NCBI GenBank assembly: GCA_036504335.1
Contig: DASXVJ010000002.1
Location: forward strand, 7,931 to 71,930
Direction: 5' to 3'
From: Fen-183 sp036504335
GTDB lineage: Bacteria; Acidobacteriota; Thermoanaerobaculia; UBA5066
DNA length: 64,000 bases
Part shown: positions 25,511 to 33,853 of the stretch, piece after piece
Numbering within the stretch: position 1 is the first letter of the stretch
Layout: every line of letters starts with the position of its first letter
The notes under the pieces: generated by a model
Seen by the model: only the letters and a program-made list of their open reading frames with translations
The model's database searches: none
Told to the model about the DNA's origin: nothing
Position numbers and translations under genes: made by a program

Positions 25511-27070
25511 ATGAAGCGATCGATCTCCGCCTTCGCCCTCCTCGCTCTCCTCGTCTCGGCGGCCCCCTCCGCGTTGGCCGCGCTCGACAAGCACAAGGAC
25601 TGGGAGAAATCGCCCGAGTACCAGTACCTCTCGACAGACGCCGAGAAGAAAGACTGGAAGAAGGTCGCGTCCGACGAGGAGGCCGAGAAGTTCATCGCGC
25701 TCTTCTGGGCGCGGCGCGACCCGGACATCAAGACGCCGCGCAACGAGTTCCGCGAGCGCTTCGACGCGCTCGTGAAGCTCGCCGACGAACGATTCCCGGT
25801 CGGCAAGAAGCGCGGCGCCCTGACCGAGCGCGGCAGGCTGGTCATCCTCGTCGGCCCTCCGAAGGAGATCACGGCGAAGGCGACTTCTTCGGCGGACACG
25901 CCGTTCGCCGGCACGGGAGGGGCCGGCGGCGTGTCGGGCACGGGAGGCGGCGCGTCGATGCTGTATACGTTCGTCTACGACAAGGCGCACCTGCCGGCGT
26001 GGGCCGACGTCCAGTCCCAGGAAATCAAGTTCATCGTCGACGTCGGCCTCGGGACCGAGTCGCTCCTCGACATGTCGCCGGCCCGGCGTTTCGAGAACAA
26101 GGCCGCGCAGATGTCGGTCGTGAGCCCGGACCTCAAGGAGGTCCCGGTCTACAAGACGCGCGAGCAGGCCGAGGCCGAGCAGAAGGCCGCGGTCGAGGCC
26201 GCCAAGGGCCCGGCCCTCGCCCCGGCGTCGCGCGCCGCGATCGACGGCCTTCCGAAGGAGGCGTTCGGCCCTCTCGCCCTCCTCTCGCTCGCCTATCGCG
26301 ACGGGGCGACGCGCCTCAGCGTCCAGCTCTACGCTCCGGCCGGCGCGGTCGGGACAGGCGCGGGCGCGCGCCTCGCAATCGTCGCGCGCGCCGCCGACGG
26401 GAGCGAGGCCGCCCGCGTCGACGAGGACGCGAAACTCCTGAAGACGCGTTCCGACTTCTTCGCTGATCGCGCGCTGCGCGTCCTCCCCGGCGACTACGAC
26501 GTGGCCGCGGTCCTGCTCGACGCCTCCGGCAAGGTCCTCGTGTCGGGGCGCCGGACGATCGCGGTCCCGGCCCTTCCGACGGAGTTCTCGGCCTCGGCCC
26601 TCGTGGTCGCCGTGAACGATTTCCCGACCGACACGCCGGCGGCCGACGATCCGTTCACGTTCTCGGCCCGCCGGTTCGTCGTCAAGGGCGACGGCAAGCT
26701 GGATCCCGCCGACGGTCTCTCGTACGCCGTCCGCGTGTACAACCCCCCGGTGGACCCGGTGTCGCGCACGCTCACGCTCAAGCGCACGATCAAGCTCAAG
26801 CCGAAGGGCCAGCCGCCGATCGACGTGCCGACCCCGCCGGAGGAGCCGCAGAAAGTTCCCCCGTCGCAGGAGGGCGGCGCGCTCGTTCTCGACCTCGCCG
26901 GCGGCGTCATCGAGTCGAACCTCGGCCAGTACCTCAAGCCGAACGACTACGAGCTGCGCGTGACGATCCTCGACACGGTCACGCAGAAGAAGCTCGACCT
27001 CGTCGCGCCCTTCTCGGTCGTGGGGGGCGCGGCGCCCGCTCCGGCGCCTGCTCCGAAAAAGAAAGGCTGA
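25511..27070 (+). CDS. GWxTD-domain exported protein, copy 2
   Basis: A 519-residue paralogue of the protein at 18307. The signal peptide ends near ALAALD. The GWxTD-type block runs from KDWEKSPEYQYLSTDAEKK through LFWARRDPDIKTPRNEF to RGALTERGRLVILVGPP, again without the name-giving Trp. A Gly-rich insert (about residues 136-155) is absent from copy 1. The beta-rich C-terminal half contains VRVYNPPVDPVSRTLTL. The chain ends in an Ala/Pro linker with terminal Lys residues. GGAG lies six bases before the ATG. Function unknown. Confidence 0.85.
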   Translation: MKRSISAFALLALLVSAAPSALAALDKHKDWEKSPEYQYLSTDAEKKDWKKVASDEEAEKFIALFWARRDPDIKTPRNEFRERFDALVKLADERFPVGKKRGALTERGRLVILVGPPKEITAKATSSADTPFAGTGGAGGVSGTGGGASMLYTFVYDKAHLPAWADVQSQEIKFIVDVGLGTESLLDMSPARRFENKAAQMSVVSPDLKEVPVYKTREQAEAEQKAAVEAAKGPALAPASRAAIDGLPKEAFGPLALLSLAYRDGATRLSVQLYAPAGAVGTGAGARLAIVARAADGSEAARVDEDAKLLKTRSDFFADRALRVLPGDYDVAAVLLDASGKVLVSGRRTIAVPALPTEFSASALVVAVNDFPTDTPAADDPFTFSARRFVVKGDGKLDPADGLSYAVRVYNPPVDPVSRTLTLKRTIKLKPKGQPPIDVPTPPEEPQKVPPSQEGGALVLDLAGGVIESNLGQYLKPNDYELRVTILDTVTQKKLDLVAPFSVVGGAAPAPAPAPKKKG

Positions 27071-27073
27071 GGC

Positions 27074-28738
27074 CTACTCCACCCGGACGCTCGCGGAGCC
27101 GACTCCGACGCGGTTCGAGGCGACGTCGCGCACGGTCGCCACGAACCGCATGTTGCCGGTTCCCGACTTGAACTCGCCGCGGTAGACGAACGGCTCCTTC
27201 CCCGAGGCCGCGAGGACCTCGGGCGTCACGACGATCTCCTGCCTCTGGGTGACGGGCGCCGAGCGCGCGCCGGTGTCTTCCACGGCCGCGAGCCCGATCT
27301 CGACGACGGCCTTCTTCTTCCCGCCTTCGTCGAGGAACGTGAGCGCCGAGACGGGGACGACGACCGCGAACGGGACGAGGCGGCGTCCCATGCCGCCGCC
27401 CTTCTTCGGCGCCTCCGTCCGGACGGCCACGGCGAAGTCGCCGGCCGCGTCGGGGGTGATGAGCGCCATCTCGAGCCTGTCGCGCGCGGCCTGGGCGGCC
27501 GTGAGCGGCGCGAATCCCCGGCGCGTCCGGAGCGTCACGCCGGGGCGGGTCGTCCGGAGCTTCACGTCGTGCGTGGGCTTCTTCGCGTTGAGCACCGCGA
27601 GGGTGACCCCGATGGAGTAGTAGCTCGCGGATTCGCGGTAGATGCGGTCGAGGGAGGGCGCGAAGACGTTCCGGTTCTCGACGAGGAGCCCTCCCGTTTC
27701 GTCCGCGAGGCCCGCGAGGATCTCGCGCCGGTTCGCGTTCGCGAGGAAGGGATCGATCGCGGGCGGATCGGACTCGGAGGCGTCGCCGCCCGCCACGAGT
27801 CCGAGCGCGTCGATCGCGTGGAGCGTGATCCCGGCGCGGTTCGCGGACTCGAGGACCGCCCGGTACTGGGGCATGACGTCGTAGTCGAACTGGTTCAGGG
27901 CGCTCCCGCCGAGGGACTGCGCGAAGCTCTGGCCCGGGCGAAGTTCCATGCCGTGCGACACGTAGAGGAGAACGCGCTTGCCCGAGCGCGCCGCGAGCGC
28001 GTCGACGGTCCGGCGGAACTCGTCGAGCGTGCCCTTGTCGCGCGCCCACGCCTGCGCCCCCCAGGTCCGCACGATCGAGTCGCGCGCGGCCTGCCCCTGG
28101 ATCGAAACCGGGGAGTAGCGTCGCGCTTCCCGGATCGCCTGGCGATACTGGGTGTCCCAGTACAGCCCGCGCGGGGGCAACTTCTCGAGCCGCGAGAGGC
28201 CGAGGAGGAGATCCTCCTTCGAGCTCGTGAAGGGCACGAAGACGCGGGTCGAGATGTTGTATGCGAGGAGCGCCATCGAGTCCGACGGCGAGAGGCGCGT
28301 GACGAAGTCGCGCAGCCCCTCGATGACGCGCTTCCTCTCGAACGGCATCAGGTGCTCGTCGTCGAAGAAGGCGAGGAACTGGCGGGGGACCCAGCGCGTG
28401 TCGCCGGCGCGCGTCGTCTCGAGGACGACGTCGGGCGACGCGTTCGCCAGGTCCGGGCCGTGGACCTGCCCGGCGTCGATGCGGGCGAAATAGTCGGGCG
28501 CGTACGGGATGCCGTCCACGATGACCGTGATCTCGCTCTTCCCGAGGTCCGTCACGGGATCGCCGCCCTTGCCGGTCGCGACGACGTCGAGGTCCATCAC
28601 CGTGACGTCGACGGCCGCGCGGACGCCCTCGCGGAGAAGAGATGGGGGCTCGGGCTGCTGGGCGGCGGCGGCGACGACGGCGAACGCGGCGACGAAGGCG
28701 GCGGCGCCCGGGCGCCGGAAACGGACGGCTGGAGTCAT
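27074..28738 (-). CDS. VWFA-related (Acidobacterial-type) exported protein
   Basis: A 554-residue protein with a signal peptide ending in AAAAQQ. The von Willebrand A-like fold covers about residues 40-360. It opens with DVTVMDLDVVATGKGGDPV, has the acidic FLAFFDDEHLMPFERKRVI, and includes KRVLLYVSHGMELRPGQSF. The MIDAS motif is imperfect, as is usual in this family, which is expanded in Acidobacteriota. A beta-sandwich C-terminal part follows. ATG 28738 has AGGTG upstream. It is the last gene of a leftward group with the DUF4388 and GWxTD3 genes and ends three bases from GWxTD copy 2. Confidence 0.82.
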   Translation of the reverse strand: MTPAVRFRRPGAAAFVAAFAVVAAAAQQPEPPSLLREGVRAAVDVTVMDLDVVATGKGGDPVTDLGKSEITVIVDGIPYAPDYFARIDAGQVHGPDLANASPDVVLETTRAGDTRWVPRQFLAFFDDEHLMPFERKRVIEGLRDFVTRLSPSDSMALLAYNISTRVFVPFTSSKEDLLLGLSRLEKLPPRGLYWDTQYRQAIREARRYSPVSIQGQAARDSIVRTWGAQAWARDKGTLDEFRRTVDALAARSGKRVLLYVSHGMELRPGQSFAQSLGGSALNQFDYDVMPQYRAVLESANRAGITLHAIDALGLVAGGDASESDPPAIDPFLANANRREILAGLADETGGLLVENRNVFAPSLDRIYRESASYYSIGVTLAVLNAKKPTHDVKLRTTRPGVTLRTRRGFAPLTAAQAARDRLEMALITPDAAGDFAVAVRTEAPKKGGGMGRRLVPFAVVVPVSALTFLDEGGKKKAVVEIGLAAVEDTGARSAPVTQRQEIVVTPEVLAASGKEPFVYRGEFKSGTGNMRFVATVRDVASNRVGVGSASVRVE

Positions 28739-28764
28739 CGGTTCACCTCGCGGGGAAAGGGGCG

Positions 28765-30201
28765 TCAGAGCTGGAGGATTTCGCGCAGCATCGACGCGTC
28801 GCGGGCGACGAGCTGGGGAAGGTCGGCGCGGGCGGAGAGCGCCACGACCTGGTCCGAGAGCTTCGGATCCTCCGTCGTCCACTCGTGCCCGATCTGCTCG
28901 GACGGCGCGATCTGCTTGGCGAGAAAGATCAGCTGTTCGGCGGCCGGGCTGCGCGAGGCGACCCGCCCGCTCGAGCCGAGGACGTCCTCGACGGCCTGCG
29001 GGAGATTCAACTTCCGGGCCAGCACGCGTCCGGCCGCGGCGCGGAAGCGCGAGAGCGCCCCGACGCGGATCGGGCCGGGCGGGAAGGGCGCCGAGATCAA
29101 CAACTTGAGGAGCTCGTAGCTGCCGAGCGGCTCGAGGAGGCCGAGCGTGTACGCCTCCTCGCGCGGGATGTCCGTCCCCTCCGCGAGATGGGAGGCGGCC
29201 ACCGCGGTGGACAGCGCCGCGCGGCGGATGACGCGCTCCATCTTCTCCTCGGACGGGACCTTCGGCGTGGACGGGTCCGCGAGGAGGCCCACGAACCGCC
29301 GGAGCGCGGCGTTGCCGAGGACGCCGGCGGCCTCGCGGGAGGTCCGCACGAGCTCGGTGGCCTCGGTGCGCAGCGCGTTCGCGAGGTAGAGGAGGTCGAT
29401 CGTGAGGAACGGGTCGAGCGCCGCGATCTGCACGAGGCGCTCGGGATCGCCGCCCTCGTCGAGCGCGCTCTTCAGCATGACGGCGGTGTCGTCGTACACG
29501 GGGAACAGGCGCGACGGCTCGCGGAGGCGCTTGTGGACGCGGTTCGCGAAGGACGTGAAGCCCTGGTAGGACTCCTTGAGCTGGGCGGGGGACGGCGTTT
29601 CACCGGGGAGACCCTCGAGGATCTCCCAGAACATCGCGGCAAGGCTCTCGGCCTTGAACTCGCGCTCCCAGCGCGCGCCCGTTTCGTCGCCTCCGGTCGC
29701 CGTCCCGACGTTCACGCGCGAGTCGTCGACCGCTTTGGCGCCGTGGAACGCGAGGACCTGGCCGCGGAGGGACAGGTGGATCCGGATGAGATCCTCGATC
29801 TTGAAGAGCGGGTCGAACTCGAACGACGCGCCCGCCCAGTGAAAGAGGTCGAGCAGGACCTTCATCGCGAGGCCCTCGACGGCCTCGGCGAGCTTCTCGC
29901 GCGGGAGAAGGTTGCGCTCGAGGATGAGGCGCGTGAGGTTCCGGCCCGTCGCGAAGCTCTCGGCGAGCAGCTCGAAGACGACCGGCTCGGTCAGGACCTT
30001 GCGGCGCGTCAGGAAGACGCCGAGGCGCTCGTTCGGGAGCGACGAGGACACGAAGACGATCGCGCCGCCCTTGAGGTCGATCGTGCGCACGACCTCGCCG
30101 CGCCAGACCGTGACGCGTCCCGACAGGGCGTTGATCTCGAGCCACTGCAGGAGGTCGGCGAGCGAGAAGGTGTCGAGGTTGCCGCTGAGCGTGCGTGCCA
30201 C
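28765..30201 (-). CDS. DUF4388 (PATAN) protein with HDOD-like C-terminal region
   Basis: A 478-residue cytosolic protein. Residues 1-110 carry the DUF4388/PATAN signature (LSGNLDTFSLADLLQWLEIN, GRVTVWRGEVVRTIDLKGG), found in response-regulator and gliding or GTPase-linked signalling proteins. The C-terminal 220 residues are all-helical and resemble an HDOD domain (LTIDLLYLANALRTEATELV, EAAGVLGNAALRRFVGLL), with no catalytic HD pair seen. GTG 30201 was taken because no earlier start codon is in frame. Downstream comes the VWFA gene, upstream the third GWxTD gene. It could be a regulator of that pair. Confidence 0.75.
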   Translation of the reverse strand: MARTLSGNLDTFSLADLLQWLEINALSGRVTVWRGEVVRTIDLKGGAIVFVSSSLPNERLGVFLTRRKVLTEPVVFELLAESFATGRNLTRLILERNLLPREKLAEAVEGLAMKVLLDLFHWAGASFEFDPLFKIEDLIRIHLSLRGQVLAFHGAKAVDDSRVNVGTATGGDETGARWEREFKAESLAAMFWEILEGLPGETPSPAQLKESYQGFTSFANRVHKRLREPSRLFPVYDDTAVMLKSALDEGGDPERLVQIAALDPFLTIDLLYLANALRTEATELVRTSREAAGVLGNAALRRFVGLLADPSTPKVPSEEKMERVIRRAALSTAVAASHLAEGTDIPREEAYTLGLLEPLGSYELLKLLISAPFPPGPIRVGALSRFRAAAGRVLARKLNLPQAVEDVLGSSGRVASRSPAAEQLIFLAKQIAPSEQIGHEWTTEDPKLSDQVVALSARADLPQLVARDASMLREILQL

Positions 30202-30248
30202 GTGTGGACCAATCTTGACACGAACGCGCGAACCGGCGCCGGGACGGG

Positions 30249-31319
30249 TCAGGAGCCCGTGCGGAGGAGCCGGGCGGCCCTCTGGAGGGAGATCAGCTCG
30301 CGGGCGTCCTTCTGGAAGACGGCGTCCCCGTAACCCTTCTTCGAGATGAAACGGTAGTGGAGCTCCTGGAACGGCAGCCCCTTCGGGACCCGGTCCTGGC
30401 GGTAGTACCAGATCTCGACGTCGCCCTCGATGTCGCCCGGAGTCACGCCGCCGCGAGAGGTCGTCGGGACGCGAAGGAGCGACCCCCCGCCCGTCGCACT
30501 GCGGACGATCACGGGCTGCGACGTCTTGAGCTGCGTCATCGTGTCCTCGGACTGGAGGAGCGGCGAGCGGCCCACGTACGAAGGAGGGCCGAGGACGACG
30601 AGGACCCGCCCGCGGTCCGAGAGCGAGCCGCGCATCGTCTCGGTCGAGAAGTGCGCCTCGGCGTACTGGACGCGCCGGTAGAACTCGCGCTCGGCTTCGT
30701 TGTCGCGCGTCGCGGGGTCCGGGTCGAACTTCTTCCAGAACCGGAAGACCCACTCCCGCCGTGCCGCGTCGTCTCCGAGCGCCGCGAAGTCCCGCTTCTC
30801 GGGTTCCGTCAGGAGGAAGGAGACTGCGGTGGCGGGCCACGCCGGGTCGCCCGAGTACTGGGGGATCGTGCCTAAGTCCGGCAGCGTCGTGCCGAAGTCG
30901 GCAAGCCCGGGCGGCGGAGGCGGCGCCGGGTTGCGCCGCTCGGCGGCCGTGCGCTGGGCGTCGAAGAAGATGCAGTAGCTCTTCGGGTACGCACCCGGGT
31001 CGACGGTCGCCTCGGGCTGGAACTCGAAATAGCGCGCGAGCTCCTGACGCGCCCGCTCCTCGTCCTTCCGCTCCCAGGCGACCGCGGCCGCGTAGAAGTG
31101 GTAGGCGGGGAGGATCTTCGTCAGGGCCGGCTCGCGCCCGGGCGCGGCGGCGAGCTCGAGGAGGCGCCTGAGCGCGGCGTCCGCGTCGGCCCAGCGCTTC
31201 TCCCTGTAGGCCTTCTTCGCCTCGAGGAGCGAGAGGAGGAGGGGATCTTCCGCGGCGTGCGAGCCGCCTCCGGCGAGGAGGGCCGCGAGGAAGAGAGCCG
31301 GGAGTCGACGGAGGGCCAC
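30249..31319 (-). CDS. GWxTD-domain exported protein, third member
   Basis: A 356-residue exported protein. After a signal peptide (LALFLAALLAGG region) come TPR-like helices (about residues 25-110, KKAYREKRWADADAALRRLL) and a Pro-rich linker. The GWxTD-type domain (about 155-250) has FRFWKKFDPDPATRDNEAER and GSLSDRGRVLVVLGPP. Here too Trp is missing from the motif. The C-terminus keeps the family's YYRQDRVPKGLPFQELHYRF block. GTG 31319 has AGAGG eight bases upstream, and an ATG slightly upstream (about 31346) is possible. It is divergent from the mutase gene, 37 bases apart. Confidence 0.8.
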   Translation of the reverse strand: MALRRLPALFLAALLAGGGSHAAEDPLLLSLLEAKKAYREKRWADADAALRRLLELAAAPGREPALTKILPAYHFYAAAVAWERKDEERARQELARYFEFQPEATVDPGAYPKSYCIFFDAQRTAAERRNPAPPPPPGLADFGTTLPDLGTIPQYSGDPAWPATAVSFLLTEPEKRDFAALGDDAARREWVFRFWKKFDPDPATRDNEAEREFYRRVQYAEAHFSTETMRGSLSDRGRVLVVLGPPSYVGRSPLLQSEDTMTQLKTSQPVIVRSATGGGSLLRVPTTSRGGVTPGDIEGDVEIWYYRQDRVPKGLPFQELHYRFISKKGYGDAVFQKDARELISLQRAARLLRTGS

Positions 31320-31356
31320 TTGGGAACCTCTGCCGGACCAGCTTAGCATCGGCCTC

Positions 31357-32937
31357 ATGAGCGACTCCAGCGTCACGACCACCTCCGGCCTCCCGGTCAA
31401 GGCGTCCTACGGCCCCTCGGACGTGCCGGCCGGCTGGGATCCCGGCAAGCCCGGCGCGGCGCCGTTCACGCGCGGCACGCTGCCCGGCGGCTACCGCACG
31501 AAGCTCTGGACGATGCGCCAGTACGCGGGCTTTTCGAGCGCGAAGGAGTCCAACCGCCGGTACCGCTTCCTGCTCGACCGCGGCCAGAGCGGCCTCTCCG
31601 TCGCGTTCGACCTCCCGACGCAGATCGGCTACGACTCGGACCACGCGCTCGCGCGCGGCGAGGTCGGGAAGGTCGGCGTCCCGATCGCGTCGCTCGAGGA
31701 CATGGAGACGCTGCTCGACGGGATCCCGCTCGACGCCGTGTCGATCTCGATGACGATCAACGCCACCGCGTCGATCCTCCTCTCGCTCCTGCTCGCCGTC
31801 GCGAAAGGGCGGGGCACGCCGTGGGCGAAGCTCTCCGGGACGATCCAGAACGACATCCTCAAGGAGTACGCGGCCCGCGGCACGTACGCGTTCCCGCCAA
31901 AGCCCTCGATGCGGCTCGTGACGGACGTCTTCGCGTTCTGCCAGAAGGAAGTCCCGCGCTGGAACACGATCTCGATCTCCGGCTACCACATCCGCGAGGC
32001 GGGCTCGACGGCCGTGCAGGAGGTCGCGTTCACGCTCGCGGACGGCCTCGAGTACCTGACGGCGGCCCGGGAGGCGGGCCTCGATCCCGCCGCCATCGCG
32101 CCGCGCCTGTCGTTCTTCTTCAACGTCCACAACGATTTTCTCGAGGAGATCGCGAAGTTCCGCGCGGCCCGCACCCTGTGGGCGCGGCTCGTCGGCGAGC
32201 GCTTCGGCGTGACGGACCCGCGCGCGGCCGCCCTGCGCTTCCACACGCAGACGGCCGGTTCGACGCTGACCGCGCAGCAGCCCGAGGTGAACGTCGTCCG
32301 GGTGGCGATCCAGGCGCTCGCGGCGGTGCTCGGCGGCACGCAGTCCCTCCACACGAACGGCAAGGACGAGGCGCTGTCCCTGCCCACGGAGGATTCGGCG
32401 CTTCTCGCGCTCCGGACGCAGCAGGTCATCGCGCACGAGACGGGCGTCGCGCGTGTCGCGGACCCGCTCGGCGGCTCGTGGGCCGTCGAGGCCCTCACGG
32501 CCGGCATCGTCGCGGAGGCCGGCGCGCTCGTCGCGCGGATCGACGGGATGGGCGGCGCTCTCAAGGCGATCGAGTCCGGCTTCTACCAGCGCGAGATCCA
32601 GGACGCGGCCTACCGCGCGCAGCGCGCGATCGAGGACAAGGAGCAGATCGTCGTCGGCGTGAACGAGTTCACCGTCGCCGAGGAACGGCCGATCCCGACG
32701 CTCGTGATCGACCCGGCCGTCGAGACGGACCAGGTCGCGCGGCTCACGGCGCTCAGGGCCCGGCGCGACGCCGCGGCCGCGGCCCGGCTGCAGAAGGCCG
32801 TGGCGGACGCGGCACGCGAGGGCCGCAACCTGCTTCCCCCGATCGTCGAGGCCGTGTCGGGCCTCGTGACTCTGGGCGAGGTCGTGGACGCGCTGCGCTC
32901 CGTGTTCGGCGAGCACCGCGAAAGCGCCGGCTGGTAG
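31357..32937 (+). CDS. Methylmalonyl-CoA mutase, large (catalytic) subunit
   Basis: A 526-residue TIM-barrel catalytic subunit without the C-terminal B12-binding domain, which must be a separate gene not in this window. The active-site blocks TMRQYAGFSSAKESN (Tyr), GLSVAFDLPTQIGYDSD, PSMRLVTDVF (CoA-carboxylate Arg) and ISISGYHIREAGS favour methylmalonyl-CoA over isobutyryl-CoA, whose enzymes have Phe and Gln at the two specificity sites. It interconverts (R)-methylmalonyl-CoA and succinyl-CoA in propionate metabolism. ATG 31357. The gene stands alone on this strand. No cobalamin riboswitch fits in the short upstream gap. Confidence 0.93.
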   Translation: MSDSSVTTTSGLPVKASYGPSDVPAGWDPGKPGAAPFTRGTLPGGYRTKLWTMRQYAGFSSAKESNRRYRFLLDRGQSGLSVAFDLPTQIGYDSDHALARGEVGKVGVPIASLEDMETLLDGIPLDAVSISMTINATASILLSLLLAVAKGRGTPWAKLSGTIQNDILKEYAARGTYAFPPKPSMRLVTDVFAFCQKEVPRWNTISISGYHIREAGSTAVQEVAFTLADGLEYLTAAREAGLDPAAIAPRLSFFFNVHNDFLEEIAKFRAARTLWARLVGERFGVTDPRAAALRFHTQTAGSTLTAQQPEVNVVRVAIQALAAVLGGTQSLHTNGKDEALSLPTEDSALLALRTQQVIAHETGVARVADPLGGSWAVEALTAGIVAEAGALVARIDGMGGALKAIESGFYQREIQDAAYRAQRAIEDKEQIVVGVNEFTVAEERPIPTLVIDPAVETDQVARLTALRARRDAAAAARLQKAVADAAREGRNLLPPIVEAVSGLVTLGEVVDALRSVFGEHRESAGW

Positions 32938-33250
32938 GGGTCGAAGGCCACAGAATCGCGTCAAACAGGCATTTTTCGAGGGTTTTCCGCTTGTGAGCGC
33001 GATCAAACCCGCATGGTGAGCCGACTTCGCCCTGTGTAATTCGCCGGAACCGGCCATCCATGCGGCTCCCCGCGGTCTTTACGCGGTCCGTGCGGCGCAA
33101 ACCTCCGGAATTCCAACGGTTTGGCTTCTGCACAGGAATCCGTGCAGGATTTGTGAAGGCCGCGCGAAATGCGGGAGCCCCGCCTTTTGCACAACGCAAT
33201 CCACAGGAGAATTCACAGATCCTCTGAGGATCTCCGCAACGTCTTCGAAC
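32938..33250. other. Noncoding gap with iterated CACA nonamers and a GATC palindrome
   Basis: This 313-bp gap lies between the mutase and tdk stops. TTTTGCACA (33185-33193) fits the DnaA-box consensus TTWTNCACA exactly. Degenerate relatives follow at 33197-33205 and 33209-33217, an exact 12-base step, with another at 33126-33134. A 15-bp palindrome GATCCTC-T-GAGGATC (33218-33232) is adjacent. Further looser matches are at 33033-33041 and 33152-33160 on the opposite strand. No ORF or RNA gene is apparent. It could be a replication or DnaA-titration site, a regulator-binding array, or chance. Confidence 0.4.
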
Positions 33251-33853
33251 TCAATCGGTTGAAGAGCCGTCCGGGAAGGGCAGCTTGCCCTCCGCGCTCG
33301 CGACGCCGGGCTCGAAACAGCGCCGGCAGCGGGCCTCGTACAGGCCAGCGGCGCCCACGACGACGCGCTCGGTGGACTCGACGAGACGCTGCGTGCGGCT
33401 CGCGGGCTGGCCACAGCGTACGCAGATCGCGCGCGTCTTCGTGACCTCCTCGGCGGCGGCCATCAGGGCCGGCATCGGCTCGAACGGGCGGCCGAGGTAG
33501 TCCTGGTCGAGGCCCGCGATGATCACGCGCTTGCCGAGGTCCGCGAGCCGCGAGACGACCTCGACGATCGCGGCGTCGAAGAACTGGGCCTCGTCGATCC
33601 CGACGACTTCCGTGCGCGCGTCCGTCCTCGCGAGGACCTCGGCGGACGTGGTCACGGCGACCGCCACGAGGCGCTGGCCGCCGTGCGAGACGACCTCCAT
33701 CTCGGCGTAGCGGTTGTCGAGCACCGGCTTGAACGCCTGGACGCGGCGGCGCGCGATCTGCGCCCGCGTGAGGCGGCGGATGAGCTCCTCGGACTTGCCC
33801 GAGAACATCGAGCCGCAGATGACTTCGATCGAACCGATTCCGGGAGGCGTCAT
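33251..33853 (-). CDS. tdk: Thymidine kinase (type II, zinc-containing)
   Basis: A 200-residue salvage enzyme that phosphorylates thymidine with ATP. The P-loop is GSMFSGKSEELIRRL near the N-terminus. The Walker B/lasso region is EVVGIDEAQFFD. Two CxxC pairs (ICVRCG and ARCRRC) form the structural zinc site. The active-site Glu sits in DEAQFF. ATG 33853 overlaps the nth stop by four bases, so tdk is co-translated with nth. Length is normal. Confidence 0.95.
   Translation of the reverse strand: MTPPGIGSIEVICGSMFSGKSEELIRRLTRAQIARRRVQAFKPVLDNRYAEMEVVSHGGQRLVAVAVTTSAEVLARTDARTEVVGIDEAQFFDAAIVEVVSRLADLGKRVIIAGLDQDYLGRPFEPMPALMAAAEEVTKTRAICVRCGQPASRTQRLVESTERVVVGAAGLYEARCRRCFEPGVASAEGKLPFPDGSSTD

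Noticed and set aside
31320..31356. Cobalamin riboswitch ahead of the B12-dependent mutase
   Set aside because: Only 37 bases separate the divergent genes, far too short, and no B12-box sequence is present.
30202..33057. Upstream extension of the DUF4388 frame over more than 2800 bases
   Set aside because: It runs antisense through the mutase gene and out of frame through the GWxTD gene. Family similarity begins only at the GTG 30201.
32938..33250. Small RNA gene (6S, SRP, RNase P or tmRNA) in the mutase-tdk gap
   Set aside because: None of the conserved cores of these RNAs is seen. Only short imperfect hairpins are present.
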